This document shows positions 15,401-30,400 of a DNA stretch of 64,000 bases, in pieces. Within the stretch, counting starts at the first letter, position 1. Every line of letters begins with the position of its first letter. Source of the DNA: Hanleya hanleyi (taxonomy: Eukaryota; Mollusca; Polyplacophora; Lepidopleurida; Hanleyidae); NCBI GenBank assembly GCA_036873755.1, contig JAVTVY010057082.1:229594-293593 (forward strand). Direction: 5' to 3'. Under the pieces are notes generated by a model. That model worked only from the letters and a program-made list of their open reading frames with translations, had not been told where the DNA came from and did not search any database. The position numbers and the translations under genes are program-made.

Positions 15401-18400
15401 ACTATCGGAATCCAAAACTATCATTTTTGTACAGATTGCTAAGATTTTACGGGGAATCAGATTTCCGGATTACCGTGGAGAAGCAAGCCCTGCTAACCTT
15501 GGCCAAGATGAAGCACAAATCACAATATTAATATGAAAACTTGATTCTCTTTGCACATGCTCTAAAACTGTCATGCTGGTGTCTGTGTTAGGCCATAGAT
15601 TAATGCTTCTCAGATACCATCCACACCAAAGTTTTCAGCTCATCTATTCTCTGTCTTACCAACCATTCAGCAAAGAAAACTAAGAGCTTCAATATACACC
15701 CACACATTGGCCATATTTAATATTTGTGATCTCACATTTAACTTATGGTATAACCAAAGTTTGGTATAAATCCATAACCTGATATCGCACAGACAACAAA
15801 TACTAACCGACAGACAAACGAACAGATGGACAGACAGTAAAATCAATGAAAACTTGAATGGTTGAAGTCTCCCGACATTGGGACAATTGATTGGCTTGGA
15901 ACTGTAACGTTCAGTAACCGGCATGGAGAGCAATCCCAAGTGAGATCCAGTGGCAAGGGTCGCTATACAGCTGAAATATTGCTGAACGCTACGTTAAACC
16001 TTAATTCCATCTCTCTCTCCAGTGGCAAGATACCCACAATTACTGCTTTTGTCCTAATCGGGTCAGGTTTTCAGAAGTTATTGTCCAGAAATAAAATTTT
16101 AACTTTGCCCAAGGTGGCACCACCTATAGGTGAACTGGTGTGAAAAACAATCCCAAGCGAGATCTTGAGGCGAGGTATCCACATGCCAGATTTGGAAAGA
16201 ATCCATTCAGCTTTTCAAAAGTTATTGTCCGGAATCAAAATTTTAACTTGGCCCCATGCGACACCACCTATACGCGGATTGGCATGAAAAACAATCCCTA
16301 GCGAGAACTTGAGGCGAGGTACCCACATACCAAATTTGAAAAGAAACTGTTCAGTTTTTCAAAAGTTATTGTGCAGAAACAAAATTTTTACTTGGCCCCC
16401 AGGTGGCGCCCACTATAAGTGGATCGGCGTGAAAACCAATCCCAAGCAAGATCTTGAGGCAAGGTACCCACTTACCAAATTTGAAACGAATTCGTTCGGT
16501 TTTGCACAAGTTATTGTCCGGAAATGAAGTCGGACAGACCCCAATACTATAGTCCCAATTTAGCCCTTCGGGCATCGGGGGACAAATAATTCTTGTTTGC
16601 CATGAGTTTGAAGCATATCTCAAATGTCATTACAATTAACATCCCTGAACTGGAGATATAACCTGAACATTCTACTTTATGATGGATTCGTTATTTTTGT
16701 GTCACAATGACCTTGACCTTTGATCTCAACGTGAATAGGGTTCTTCCTGGCCCAATGGGTATGGCATATGCCAAGTTTGATACCAACCCATAAATCTGGT
16801 ACTAGAGATATCTCCCACACATCAAAGGTTAAAGGACAGACGGACGGACAGATATCCCTATTGCATCTAGCAACAGGCATATAAAACTGTTTGCACATTG
16901 TTTTTTGTTTTTTTTGTAATCTGAAAGTTAATCTAATGGGAGCACTTAATTTAGGCATATTGATAAAAGCCTCAGCCAGCATGCAAGTAAAGGCCCAAAT
17001 AAAGGTGAATTTCCAGTGATAATCACATTTTCTTCTGTCGATCTGCTCCGCATTTTCATCGTGAACTAATCTGGCTACAGGGAGTGAGTGAGTGAATAGG
17101 TTTTAACGTCGCTTTCAACAACTTATATTTCAGTCATATCACGACGAACCAACTAAGCACCACCCAGCCAAGTTGTGTTCCTGTTGCTTCAAAGAATAAA
17201 TCTTTGATAGCAACATGGAACCAGACACCCGCCATCCACCCTATATAACACTTGAGGACAGCACAGATTCAACATATGATATACTGACAGAATGTGCACT
17301 ACCAATATCAAACAGCAAAGTACTACCATAAAGGTACATGAGCAGTGGACATTTACTGGAGAAGCAACATTAAACAATAAGGTTATACACAATATTCAGG
17401 AGTGATATGTGCCATTCACAATACATGTACTTAAAGGGGAAATGCAAACGTTTTCAGATTCTCCTTTTTATATTTTATATCAGTTGAATAAGGATAGAAA
17501 TATCGATCTGTCTACTTCACTTGGTTAAATTTGAAGTGGTCTGCTAGAAGCTTTTAAAATGTCATCGCTTATCTTTCCTTGATTGTGACGTCATGTCAAA
17601 TCAGCCTCCCAAAGATTGAATGTTTCAAGTACTGACGCACGACCAGGTAGTCTGATGTGACATCGCAAACCAGCATCAGTCAAGGGCAATTAAGCGATGC
17701 CGATTTCATTTCTGCCGGGCTTGAGATACCAACTTTGGAACAATTTTCAAAACTTATTGGGAGACAAAATACTTCAAATAAAACCAAAAGAAGTAAATAG
17801 GCTGATAGATCCAACATTAAACAAACCTTGAAGATCATAAAATGGAAAATTTGAAACCCCTTGCATTTCACCTTCACATGTAACAAATCATAGAAATGTT
17901 TACATTCTACTTACCATTTTACTTTCCATGCGTATTGTGGAGTGAATACTGTGAGGTAGATCATAGGAGCCTTTACGAGATGAACCCGGTATGTTACTTC
18001 CTAATGGTAATGCTAGACGAAGATTCATATTCTCTTCCCTCGAGTCCTTGACTTTGGTTTCCATGTTACGTACTCGATCTTTCGCTCTTTGTAACTGTCG
18101 TGCTAACTCCTTTTCTGATGCCTGAATATTTTTAAAATAAAATGTATTGTGAGGAAAATTTAGAACATGGAATAGATTTTATTTTTGGTATCATGGCACT
18201 GTTATAGGCTATTGCCCAGTGTTATAAGACAGTGAATAAAGAGGAAAAATTAAGTCACTTTTACAGTCTCCGAGATAATACCAAGCTCTCGTTTCAAAAT
18301 GTTAGCTGATTTTTAACCAAGTCAACTCATATAAATTATGTCAAGGTAGTTGCAGAGGAACTCCATTAATGTACTGGAACTCCAGCATTTTTTTTTTCAA

Positions 18401-21400
18401 TGAGAGTCAATTATGGCAGATTATATCTTTAATGTTATAATAATTCTATCTGAAAGATATCCTTTATCAACATACCAGTAGTTTTGCATTCTCTGTCAGA
18501 AGTTTTTCTTCCACCTCGGACAAGTTATTGGCCCTGTCAGATCGTTCCTGGAAGAAACGTTCCTCAGTGACTTGTAACCTCTTCTCTAGTGACTTCACCT
18601 GCAACATAAATAGATTAGTCAGGACAACTGAAATGATCTACACATGGAAACAGAAAAAAAAATTATGTTCACAATCAAGACAGAGAATTGTCAAAATTTA
18701 TGAGCTTGCAGTTCAGTTGACCATTATCACCCAATCACATCTCTAAAACATAAAGGTATTCATGATTTACTTATAATCGAGATCATTAATATATCACAAT
18801 CAATGAAGATGATCACACTGAAGGGAATTAATCATCATCACAGTCAAGGGAGACGCTCTAAACTCTCTGATTACACTAAAATGAGAGATAATCCAAATCA
18901 AACTAAAGGGAGATAATTACAATTTATGATCACAATAAGGGGAGGTAATAATTACCACAAACAATGATGGGAGATAATCCAACTTCAACATATGTTTCAA
19001 TTATTTGAACGAGCACATTGTATTGCAATAACATTATGTGTTCATGTTCATTAAAGATTTCAATATAATCATACATGTGAACAGTGTGACTAACGTCACA
19101 GGACCTACGAAGTAGGGTAGGCATAAGGACTCTGACGCGCACTGAACTCTTGAACCCACAGTTGATAACCTGCCTATATTAAGATGGGCACGGCCCAAGT
19201 CAGAATCACCAGTGATTTTCATCAAAAATCACCAGAAATTTTCATCAAAAGTAGGTCAGCTCAGAACTTGCTGGTAACAGTCCTCTAATGCACCTTCATG
19301 CCAAAAATCAAGGTTCTAATGTCAACGGTTCTCCTTATTTTGCTGACGAAAGGATTCGGATGGACTCACTCATTACCGGACAATTTGCAAATGGTAGCCT
19401 ACTTCGTAGGAATATATATATTATCATGATAATCTTTTTGAAAAGGTCTTGATAGTTTTCTTCTTTGATGAGAGATAATAAACAATGATGGGAGATAATC
19501 CAACTTCAACATTTGTGTCAATAATTTGAACGGGAACATTGTATTGTAATAACATTATGTTTTGATGCTCATTAAAGATTTCAAGATAATCATATATATA
19601 TGTTATCATGAATCTTTTTCAAAAGGTCTCAATAGTTTTCTTCTTTCAGACCCACCATTTTTTCAGCTGCTGACTGACCGGTTGTTTCAGACTGGTGTTG
19701 GAGGAGATTTTTAACTTCAGTCAGTTGGAGCACCTTTTCATCAGTCAGTTGTTTTTGCTGCTCAATCTGATGGATATGTTGTGAACTCTGACGTAGTAAT
19801 TCCTTCACATCTAGAAGCTCTTTCTGTGAATGCACAAAAAAAGAAATGGGCATTCTGAGAACTTGTATGCCTCCCCCTGCAGTATCAGTGAAGTAACATA
19901 ACTGAATGAAGGCAGATTTTAAGGTGTTTGTTCAGTTCAATAGAGACTATAAAGAAGGAGCATCATTATCTGTTCTTGAAATATAGATGGGAAAAAATCA
20001 GTGGAGACCAACTCAGGGTAATTAAACATATCTACAAAGTTTCGGAAGCATCCAGTGAAAATTGTGACACACGTTGATTACACAACAATGTGCTCTATAT
20101 ACTGGAATTGAAGTAGAAAATCGGTAAAGTCCAAAATGTCATAAATATTACAAAATTAATATTTCATATCGTAAACATGATATGCATGTCCCCAAAACAT
20201 ATTCAATATGTGTATGTATACTGGAATACATGCAGAAAATCGGCTAACTCATAAAAGTTCAAAACATCAAAAATATGGCAAAAATCAATATTCATCTCAT
20301 AAATACATGTTGAAACCATGTTGAACATGCCTATGAAGTTTCAGAAGCATATGATGAAAACTGTGTGAGTAGTTGATTACACAAGGTAAGTGTGATGGAC
20401 GGCCAGACAGACAGATGGACAGGCCAAATACTCTATGCCTCCAGCATATTCTGTTCATAAATGATGATACTTATTGTTTCAGTCAAATTCTTTTTTTTTA
20501 TTGAATGAAAGTCTAGTACAGGTGAAAAAGTACATTTAGTGAATTTCTTTTTTTGTGGATTGCATAAAACAATTAGTTAAATTTTATGCATATTGCATAA
20601 AACAATGAGGAAATATGGTTCACCCACTGGCTAGAGGAATATATTCAAAATTTTCAACATATTTCAATGGAGCTACTCAACATATTCTGCAACATCATTG
20701 ATATAACCTCTCAAATAAGATGGCACTCACTACTTGAGATTAATGTATGAATAATATTGAAAAATGTATTTCAAGGTGATTTTACCTTTAGGGACGAGAC
20801 CTCCAGCTTGTAGGCAGCCAGAGTCTGTTCTCCACTGTTACTGTCAGCTGTTCGTATAGCTGCATTTAACTGCTTGTTAGCAGATGCAACCTGGATAATA
20901 CAGAAATCATTCAGGACTATGTACCTAGTCTGAAGAAATGTGCACTACAGAACCATCTTTAGAGGTTACTCTGAGAACTAAATGTACCACATAATACAGA
21001 AATATCATACATTTTCGAGTACAGGAAATTAAAACCTAGAATAATAGGATGAGACAGTTTTAACCACCAAGACCATACACAAATACATGCATGTATATTA
21101 ACAAATATTGGTTTGTAAATGGCCAATACCATGTAAAATAGAATATACAGCGAAACCTGTGTAAACCGACCATGCTGGGGACCAGATTATAGAGTCGGCT
21201 TTGACAGGGTTCTGGTTTATGACGGTTAAAAATACCTGTAGATACCCTCTCTCATGTTTTAAATGTAACCAGTTGGAATTCAATGAATAATACCTCTGCT
21301 TTGAGATTCTCGTTTTCAGCATTGAGTACAATGACACTCTTCTGTAAGGTATCCATCTGTTGCTCTGTGGAGGACTTGTTCTTTCTGATGGCGTCAGAGA

Positions 21401-24400
21401 TTTCCTGATTGACCCGATCCTTCACCAAGATCATTTGTTGTTGGACCTGTGACAGTTGTTCTTGTAGCTCGGTAATTCTTACTGCGTAAGAGAAGACATA
21501 ACAAGTTGGAGTATTACTGTCATGAAAATACAGAACATATAAAACTGTGAAAAACATGATACACAAAGCTACAGGTTGTAGTCTGGGATACAATATGACA
21601 GGAATTAGTAGCCCCATTGTTCTGCACAGCTATAAAATGTAGTACCAATTTCTACTAATTTTTCGAATGGCATTATTATAGACTTTGAAGCAGAAATAAC
21701 ACTTTATGTCAACTGAGGCTAAATACTGTGGCATGGATATGTTATTTACCCCAAGAACTGAAAAGACAGCCAGTGAAGTTTGTAGACTGTTAGCAGAATT
21801 TCTCTCTGCAGATGCCTGAAGTTAACTTTTGCTGTCTGAATAATTAAAAGAAATAGGTACGGTAAGTTCCCTAAGTATTCGCGACCCTAAGTAAATTCGA
21901 AAACGGGCATTTTTCGCCAAGTCACGTGACACTGTTCCCTAAGTAATCGAAAACGGCCCATTCGCGAAAAACCGCGGTCCTAACTATTCGAAAATTCCCC
22001 ATTTATCGTGGTCGCGAGATTGATAATATTATGTAGTTGTGCGATGGAAAAACTTCCAGATCAACGAGTTTCCTTAGAATTAGTATTTGATAAACCTTGC
22101 AAAGTTTTTGAGCTTTTTGAACATAACCAACTGTAACAACTAAGCTGATTTTCATTATGTCTCAAACGAAATGTATCCAATGTTTAAACCGCTATTTCTC
22201 ATGGTCATTGAATTGAGAATATTGCCGGTTTACGGGGACGTGCGATATTAAACATTGCCGATTGAAGAGAGCGTACGTTCGATATTATACTGAAAATATC
22301 AAAATGAAGAACTGGAAGTTACGTTTCATTCAGTCTTAAAAAAAATATAATGCTGAAGTTTGACCGGACATTTGAACTACGAATACGGATCTACAGGGTA
22401 GAGATTTACGATCAACCCCAACCCCAAGTTGCATTAATTTTGGCGACTGTATGGTATGTGCGCCTCACACAAAAACCAGAAACGCGCCTGTTTGGGTCCG
22501 ACTTCGGATTTTTTTTTTCCGAAGACACGAATGTTGAGATTCCCAGCTATGATACTGAAAACATATTTTGTACTGTTCAGACAAAAATAATTTAGAAACG
22601 TATCATTTCCAACGAACGCGGCGATTCAGAATATTTTACGGTCGTGGAATTCGCGGTGATGCATATACCGAAAGAAGTTTGCGCTCTTGTATTCAACTTT
22701 TCAGGAGCAAGCAATAGTACAGACTTATTCTCTTCAATCACCCCTGGATAAAATAGAAACGAGGATATTATTCAGAGAATTATCATGAAAGGAAAGCTGT
22801 GACGTGCAGGATTAACCGTGACATATGGCTGCATCGGAATCTTCATAGCCGTAAAAAGCGTGGAACGGCGTCATTGTGCACGGTGTCATTGTTTCATGGT
22901 TCGCATGGGTCCTTAAAAGTTTGTAAAAGTGCATAATTTTTATATTGAAAATTAAAGGCCTTGAAAGTCCTTGAAAATTAGAATTTTTGAGTGAGTTTTT
23001 TTTACACTATTAGTGAAGATATTACGGTACTTCTGACTTGATTATTGACACAAAAGTTGAATGTCGGAAGAGACGTTTACGTAAGATAGCCGACATCATA
23101 GGCGATAATTTGATAGCAACTGAAGCGGAGGTCGGAATAGTGGGTTGAGATTAAAAGTTAAAAAAATAAAAACATGAAATAAACTAATAGGTTTTCTGTC
23201 TACTTATTCTCTAAATTATACTGTCTGAAATGTGAATTAATTTTGCTGAACCCATGAGGTAATATTAGAAAAACCCTTCCACAATATTTCCCTATGAAGA
23301 GCAATCAAGACATTATTAGCTTTGATTCTCAATCTGAAAATGAGATAATCTGGTTTCTTCATTAGATCGTTATTTATTTTCCCGTAAACATCATTGGCGT
23401 CACTGGGATAGTTCGGCCTAGTCTTCTCGGCCGTGAAAAAAATTCTACAAGAGTTCAAGCATGAAGAGAAGAGAAAATAAAGAAAATATCAGAATGTCTA
23501 AGTGACAGAATATGCCCTTGTCCCGTATGTACTAATACAAGGATATACACGAATTTGTGATTTTAAATTGGCCGGGCGTCCGATGAAACTAATCTCTTCA
23601 TTGTCAGCCGATCATTGCATTCAATTATTCGAACCTAATTTAATGGTTAAAGAGCAGAAAGAATGCTTTATTTATCCTTTGATCAATTGCGAAATATTGC
23701 CTGACAAATCTAAACGCACAACAAACATTTCCCGGGTTTTGCTTCGAGGTTTCCCCTCGACCACACGTGTTCGTACCACTGAACTTCGCCGAAGTATATT
23801 AGGCTTCATTCTACACACAAAGTATAGTGAATGTCTCGTGGTTGTCGATCTTATATCATTTAAGAGTGCTGTCTGGGGTAAATATCACAAAATTAAAGAA
23901 ACACCACAGTCGACGTATTGTGACCTTTCACTGTCGAACGCTATGGGTATTTAATATGGGGACTCTAATTTACGAAAATGTCCGTTTTTCTGAACTGACC
24001 TGCACAAACTATTCGGAAGTGGTCAGTTTTTAACGACTGCGATATTCACTTCCGGTCACGAATACTTAGGGAACTTACCGTACTTGCTATTGTTCAATGC
24101 TGACAACTTCAATCACCTGTAACTCATTTTGTGTCATACAGTCACAAATTGAGTATATTAACATCACAAAAGAGTCAGGAATTTATGTATCATTAAGAGG
24201 TGACACATTATACGTAAGTTTTAAATTTGTTACAGTGATAACCAGGAAATCTGTGTAAATTGCAGGCTTTGTCTTAGTTTAAAGACACCCCTTACTTTGG
24301 CAACAAAATAGCTGTGGAAAAAATTGTCAAATTTATCCAAATTATATAAAATGTAGTACCTATTTCTTCTAATTTTTCGACAGGCAATTTTATAGACTTT

Positions 24401-27400
24401 GAAGCAGAAAATTTCATTATATTCCTCAAAATGTTGATAACAACACAGTTGAGTTGTTCTCACACTAAACTATATCCTTTCTGAGCCTTTGCATGATATA
24501 ATTAGAACATATAAGTGAGAATAACATCTACAGTTCAACACAATGGAGTTACCCAGCCCTCTAACACTTTATCCCAGCTTTGATCAACAAGACAAATTGA
24601 TATAGGAAGGTGACAAGGTAACAATTACTTTTCTTAATTAACCCAAGGATAACAAAGAAATCTTTTTATAGCATTGTTCTTGTTATCGAATTAGTATACA
24701 AACAGATGTCACACCATAAGCAGACAGTCATCATGGCCCCAGACAACAGAGAATGTAAAGATTACAAACCATTAGATCTGTTGTACTTGTCCTTGAGTTG
24801 TTTGTTTTCTGTCTGGAGAGAGGAGTTCTCTATCTGGAGTTTACGGCACTGACTCTCCAGCATTTCCTGTCATCAAAGATTAAACATAGACATGTAATTA
24901 ATACCATATACATACTACTTTCACTGATGTAAAAAAATATTGAAAAGTTTAATCCAATCCATCTAAAGCTTAATAAAGGCCAAAGTGGTAGTCGGTTCCA
25001 AAACAATTTTTACTAGAATTCTTTGTCGTAGTGTTTGTCAAAATTATCCAAGAGTGCACTCGTATTGCCAGATGATTGACAACGAATGTATCGTGGTACA
25101 CCTTTGCAGGTCAGACCATCTGCTCATTTGTTCTTCATTCACATATCGACAATAAATTCACATTCATCAACAGATTTTACATAAAATCATAGGCACATTG
25201 AGAAGATGCACATACCTTTTCAATGAGGAAGGTACGGACATCTTGATTGGCCATCTTGTAGCCACTGCTCAACACAGGAATGGTACGCTTCTTCCCTATT
25301 GGTCCATCAATACTCTGAAATGGAGGCCACAAACTTCAATTAAAATTGCTTGTTCATGATGAAAATAACATTTGTTTGATGAAACATGCCTACATGGTAT
25401 CTGAGAAGAATAATTTTGATGTGCTGGTAAATCAAGCTACCACATTTATACAAGGATGGTGACTAGTGATGGTATATACATATACATTAGTATTTTTCTG
25501 CTGGTTTCAAACACAAAACATAATACGATATATACATTTTCTTCATGATTTCATCGTGTATTGATCAATCTAGGTTGAATGGCAAATATGACAAAATGAA
25601 GAACAGTGGTAGGACAGAAAGATGTACAGTGGCAGGAAAGAAAGATTCCATTTCTAAATATATGTATACGTATTTATCAAATATATTAAACTTATTGACA
25701 TTGACCAAATAAAATTCAATGAACTGCTTAAATATAAGACTAACCATCATTACAATCGACTAACAGTTGTGAGATCAACATAACTAATAGTTAGTTCAAC
25801 AATCAATGAACATGGGTAAACCCAGAAAGAACAGAAACAATTTAGGTTAGTATTAAAATGTAGCGAAAAGAAACTTCTTACTGACATGTCCAATACATAT
25901 CATTTTCTCTGTTGACCTTTACCCAGTTATGTGACATTTAGGAGTGAGTGAATATGATTTAATGTCACTTTCAGTCGTATCACGACGTTTGGTTCCTATT
26001 CCTTTTAACACCTGGGACCCCATGGGAGGGATCCTATTCCTTTTCACACTGGGAACCCCACGGGTGCCGAGTTAGTCGCCTCTTACGACAAGCTCTCTGA
26101 GGGGCTGAGGCCCATTCTTACCATGACCTGGAGTGTGCACAATGACACACAGGTCAATCCGTGTGAGCCCCACGGGGAGTGCAACATTTAGGTTTAATAT
26201 TGGGTGGGTGGGTGCATTAAGGAGGCCACAGAAGAAACCCTGTCTTGAATCAAGGTATAAACATTGACCATTAATTCTGTATATTGTTGATATAGGCATA
26301 TTTGTTAAATGTGCTACAGTACATCAACATGAATGTCAATATTAATAACAATAAACAGGAGAAAAGATCTTATTTTGATTATCTTCTCGAGGTAAACTCA
26401 TGTGAGGATTCACATATTTCAGGAGGCCTCTAATGACAATGTATCATGGGACTTTTTCCATGTAATTTGATTGATCCACATAATAAGTTGAATCTTGATG
26501 CTGATTTCTCATTATGATCTAAGATAGTTAAGATTCTTTAATTTGACGAAGGTCAGTTGGAAAGAGTCTACCTTTTAAGCCAATGTATTCAATATGCATT
26601 GGGTTTCTGAGATAATTGATTTCTGAACTCTAACAGAGACTTCTGGGCACACTCTGGTATCAGGTCTCATGGACCCCTCCCCGCATGCGCACCTCAGTTC
26701 CTTGTCCATCCATCTATTTCTGTGTGCTCTAGGTCAATTCCACGAGCATGGACCAGAAATGCTGGCGCTCATCCCTTCCAATCTTTGAGCTCTTGAAATA
26801 ATCTTCCGGGGTCTTTCTGAGTCCGCTTGACCAGACTGTTGTTTACAGAAATAACCAGAGACTTGGGGCTGAACACTGATGGCGGAGAAGAGAGTCTGTT
26901 CTTCTCCATTAACTTATGGGTGTTTATATGCTAAGGTGTAACAAATATGGGACACTGAAGCTCAAAATATAAAATAGACTACAGCTCTTCTTCTTTACAG
27001 TATTTGATGGCGATATCTCTCAGCTATATTAAAATTATAATGTTAACATAGTCTTCAAGTGTGTTAGTATTCTCAGACCTGTTTTAGTACAGCATCACTG
27101 AAAATGTTGGACAAACACAGGACGGAAAATGGGGGGGTAAAACAATACATAATAAGGGAATAGAAAATGGATTTCTACTGCAAGGGGACTTTTAGGACAG
27201 TATTTTACAGATATGAACACTTTCAGTGTTTGATTTGAAAAATTTAACGTATCTGTGAAGAAATTAATACAAAGCATGACAAAGTGTCGGACAAACAAAG
27301 ACGGAAAAGCTGATGGAAATGAATCTTTTTTTAAATTAATAGGCACTTAATTGAAATAAACTATGTTAAAAATTATAAAGTTATGTGAAGAATACAAGGT

Positions 27401-30400
27401 TCTTTAACTTGATATGAAAATAAAAGTTATTTACTATTTTTAAAAAATATGCCTTTATGCCCCAAAATAGTTGGACGAAGTCGAACTAAGACGGACAATG
27501 TTAAACAAATGGGGAGGAAAACCTGTCCGTCTTTGTTTGTCCGACATTTGAAAATACTACAATTATGAATACCACGAACCAAACACTGCTTAGGTACAGA
27601 GAAGAAATGACTGTGTATCACTATAAGTGTGTATTTTGATGGTCTGCTCTGAATATGCACTCAGAATATGCTGAAAATTTACTTATGTGTCAGACGAACG
27701 AGAACGGACTATGTCGGACGAACACTGGCAGGTAATGAAGACGGACACTGCATTTTGTTAGTGTACAGCTAAATTACATGGGATGGAAGCATAAAATTTG
27801 GGGCATGTGTCACCCATCACACAAGCAAGGGGAATCACAAACCCCATGAAATATTAATGCAAATAAAGTTAATTAACATAATTAGTATGTCGGACGTAAC
27901 ATAAGACGGAAAATCTGAAGATATTTGATAAAAAAATTTTTTTTAAATATGTGTTTGCATTTGTCAGGAACTTTACATTCATGAAAAGACAGAAGGGGCA
28001 TAACTTTCATTTTAATAAGGTTGGCATCATTAACTATGTAGTTCTGAGTACTTAGAGATCTCTACAATTAGGGCTTATTGGAGGACGGAAAGTTTTACGT
28101 CCAACCGTGGTGGTTAGGACCTTAAAATTCTTTTGTTAAATCACACTTTTGCCACTTTAATTGTGCATCAATTTCTACCTTTAGATCCATTCCACCTAGT
28201 GACTACAAAGAAAGTCATCTTCTATGTGTATTATTACATATAAAAGCATCTTTTGGATGTCACCATGGTGTATGTCACAATCTTGGTGCAAATATTGGCC
28301 TCAAATCAAGCTTAATTAAGTTAATTAAAAACAAATAATTTGAAGTTGAACCTGTTATTATCTTTTCTATCTCCACAACACTCAGACAAAATAGTGGCAT
28401 TTCCAGAAGTTAAAATTTCTTCATATGTAACTGTAATAAGTGACTTCAACATGGAGTGCCTGCTTGTGACACCTTAGCATATTAGTACCCTTATACACTA
28501 TCACCTCTTATACCATTGGTATTGTGTCACATCAAGCCCCCATTACATAGAGAGCGATGTTCCTGACCACTGGTTGGAAATGCCAAACTGACTTCAGGAA
28601 ACAACTGGTGTGATTCCATAGAAATTTTTCGGCGATCATGGAATATCTCATGAGCACAAGGATTGAATGGGTCGAGTGCCAGGATTTCTGGCCTATGCAC
28701 ATGGAACTGACAACGAGCACATGGAACTGACAACGAGCACATGGAACAGGCAACGAACACACAGAAATAGTTGGATAGACAAGGAACTGAGGTGAGTGCG
28801 TGGAGCAGTTCACTGGTAATTAAGGCTAGCTTTACCAGGTTTAAATGTTAGTAAATTGAAATGGTTTTCAGTGGATATCTTCAAAAATTCTATACTGCTT
28901 GTTATTTGATCCACAAGATATTGAAACTTAGAATTGGTCATACAAGTAAGTGATCTAAAACTGTGTGAAATCCCATGATACATTGGGGTTTATTTAATGA
29001 TTCCATGGTGCTCATGTTAATGACAAGTGGTTCCGGGCAGATCTGATCAGCTCTTACCTCCCCCTGATCTCCTCTTAAGGTAATGGGGTGAGAATCGTTA
29101 TCATCTCTGATTTCCTATACATAAACAGCATGAACAGTGGGTAATCAGAATAATTTTCAGATTCGGTCTTCAAAATTTAGTAACATAAATGGTGAATGTA
29201 GGCCATTTTGAAAGATAATTAGCATATTTTGTGAGGGGGGTTAAACTAACTATTTGTAATGTGAGCAATTCGAATATATGAAGATCTCAAATCTGAAATC
29301 TACATTTTAATAACAGTAATAATAATATTATCTTTATTTAATCAATATGGTGATAGTAAATTTACAAGCATGTAGAATAGTAGGACAAGGCAGGAAGATG
29401 TGGCACCTCTGATGTTTAAGAAAACAATAATATAAAACTTATTCTGAGTGTAAAAGTTGAAAGTTTATCTTTATGAGTAAGAACTCAAATCCATGAAAAT
29501 CTGTTAGTTAGTAGTACATTCTTGTACCATCTGAATGCATCCATAGATTGGTCAAGAATCACTAATTCTGACCATAAAAGTAGCATTAATGGCTGCAAAA
29601 TTGCTCTCGTTTTTCATTGTAAAACTATGTGACCCATTTTCTTGCCAGCTATATCAAGGTAGCTTCCCACAATTTTGTACCTCACATCGATTTCCATTAC
29701 AGTTATGTAAGAGAGAGAAAGAGAGAATTAAGATTTAATGTAAATAAGTTTTTTGAATAAATTTTATTTTAGAAGTCATCAATTGTTCTTTCATCCTTAT
29801 ATTCTGTATTGAGTGGAAATGCCATTGATGTCATGTGTGAAATCTTCTGATATACAAATCCTGTTTGACTGAGCATTAACATCTGAAATCTTGGAATAGA
29901 AATGAGAAGAATCATGCTAATGCATTACCGGTAAACATCCTCAAAACCAAGACAATTCCATAAATGTAGGCTGTCAAGTAGTTGAAACTTGTCAATCCTA
30001 TAACTAAGAACTCGGCTTTAATGCCATGCAGCTGTCATATACAAGTAAAGTCTGAGCTCAATCATATTAACTTGCATGACTCAAGTGAACAGCAATTGAA
30101 AGCAAACAACAATGAAATAGCCAAGAAAAGAATTCAAATAAACCAACGTGAAGCATTCGAGCTTACCACCTCCACTGTGTTTCCATGGATATCCACATCT
30201 CTGTTACATGCTTGAACTTCTACACACTGTGATTCATGAAGGATATTTTGGGCTTGGTCAGAAAATCTTCCCAAGCTTGTACCCACTTCAGCTATATTCA
30301 GAGATATCTGAACATCTCTGTCTTGTTGGGTGGTTCCTGACAGTACCGGAAGATCACCTGATGGTACCGGAAGATCACTATGTGGTTGTTCTCTGCTCAT

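Noticed and set aside
23502..23954. 150-codon plus-strand frame inside the 2.2-kb element as a transposase
   Set aside because: Too short and no acidic-triad or helix-turn-helix pattern that I can see; left as unknown cargo.
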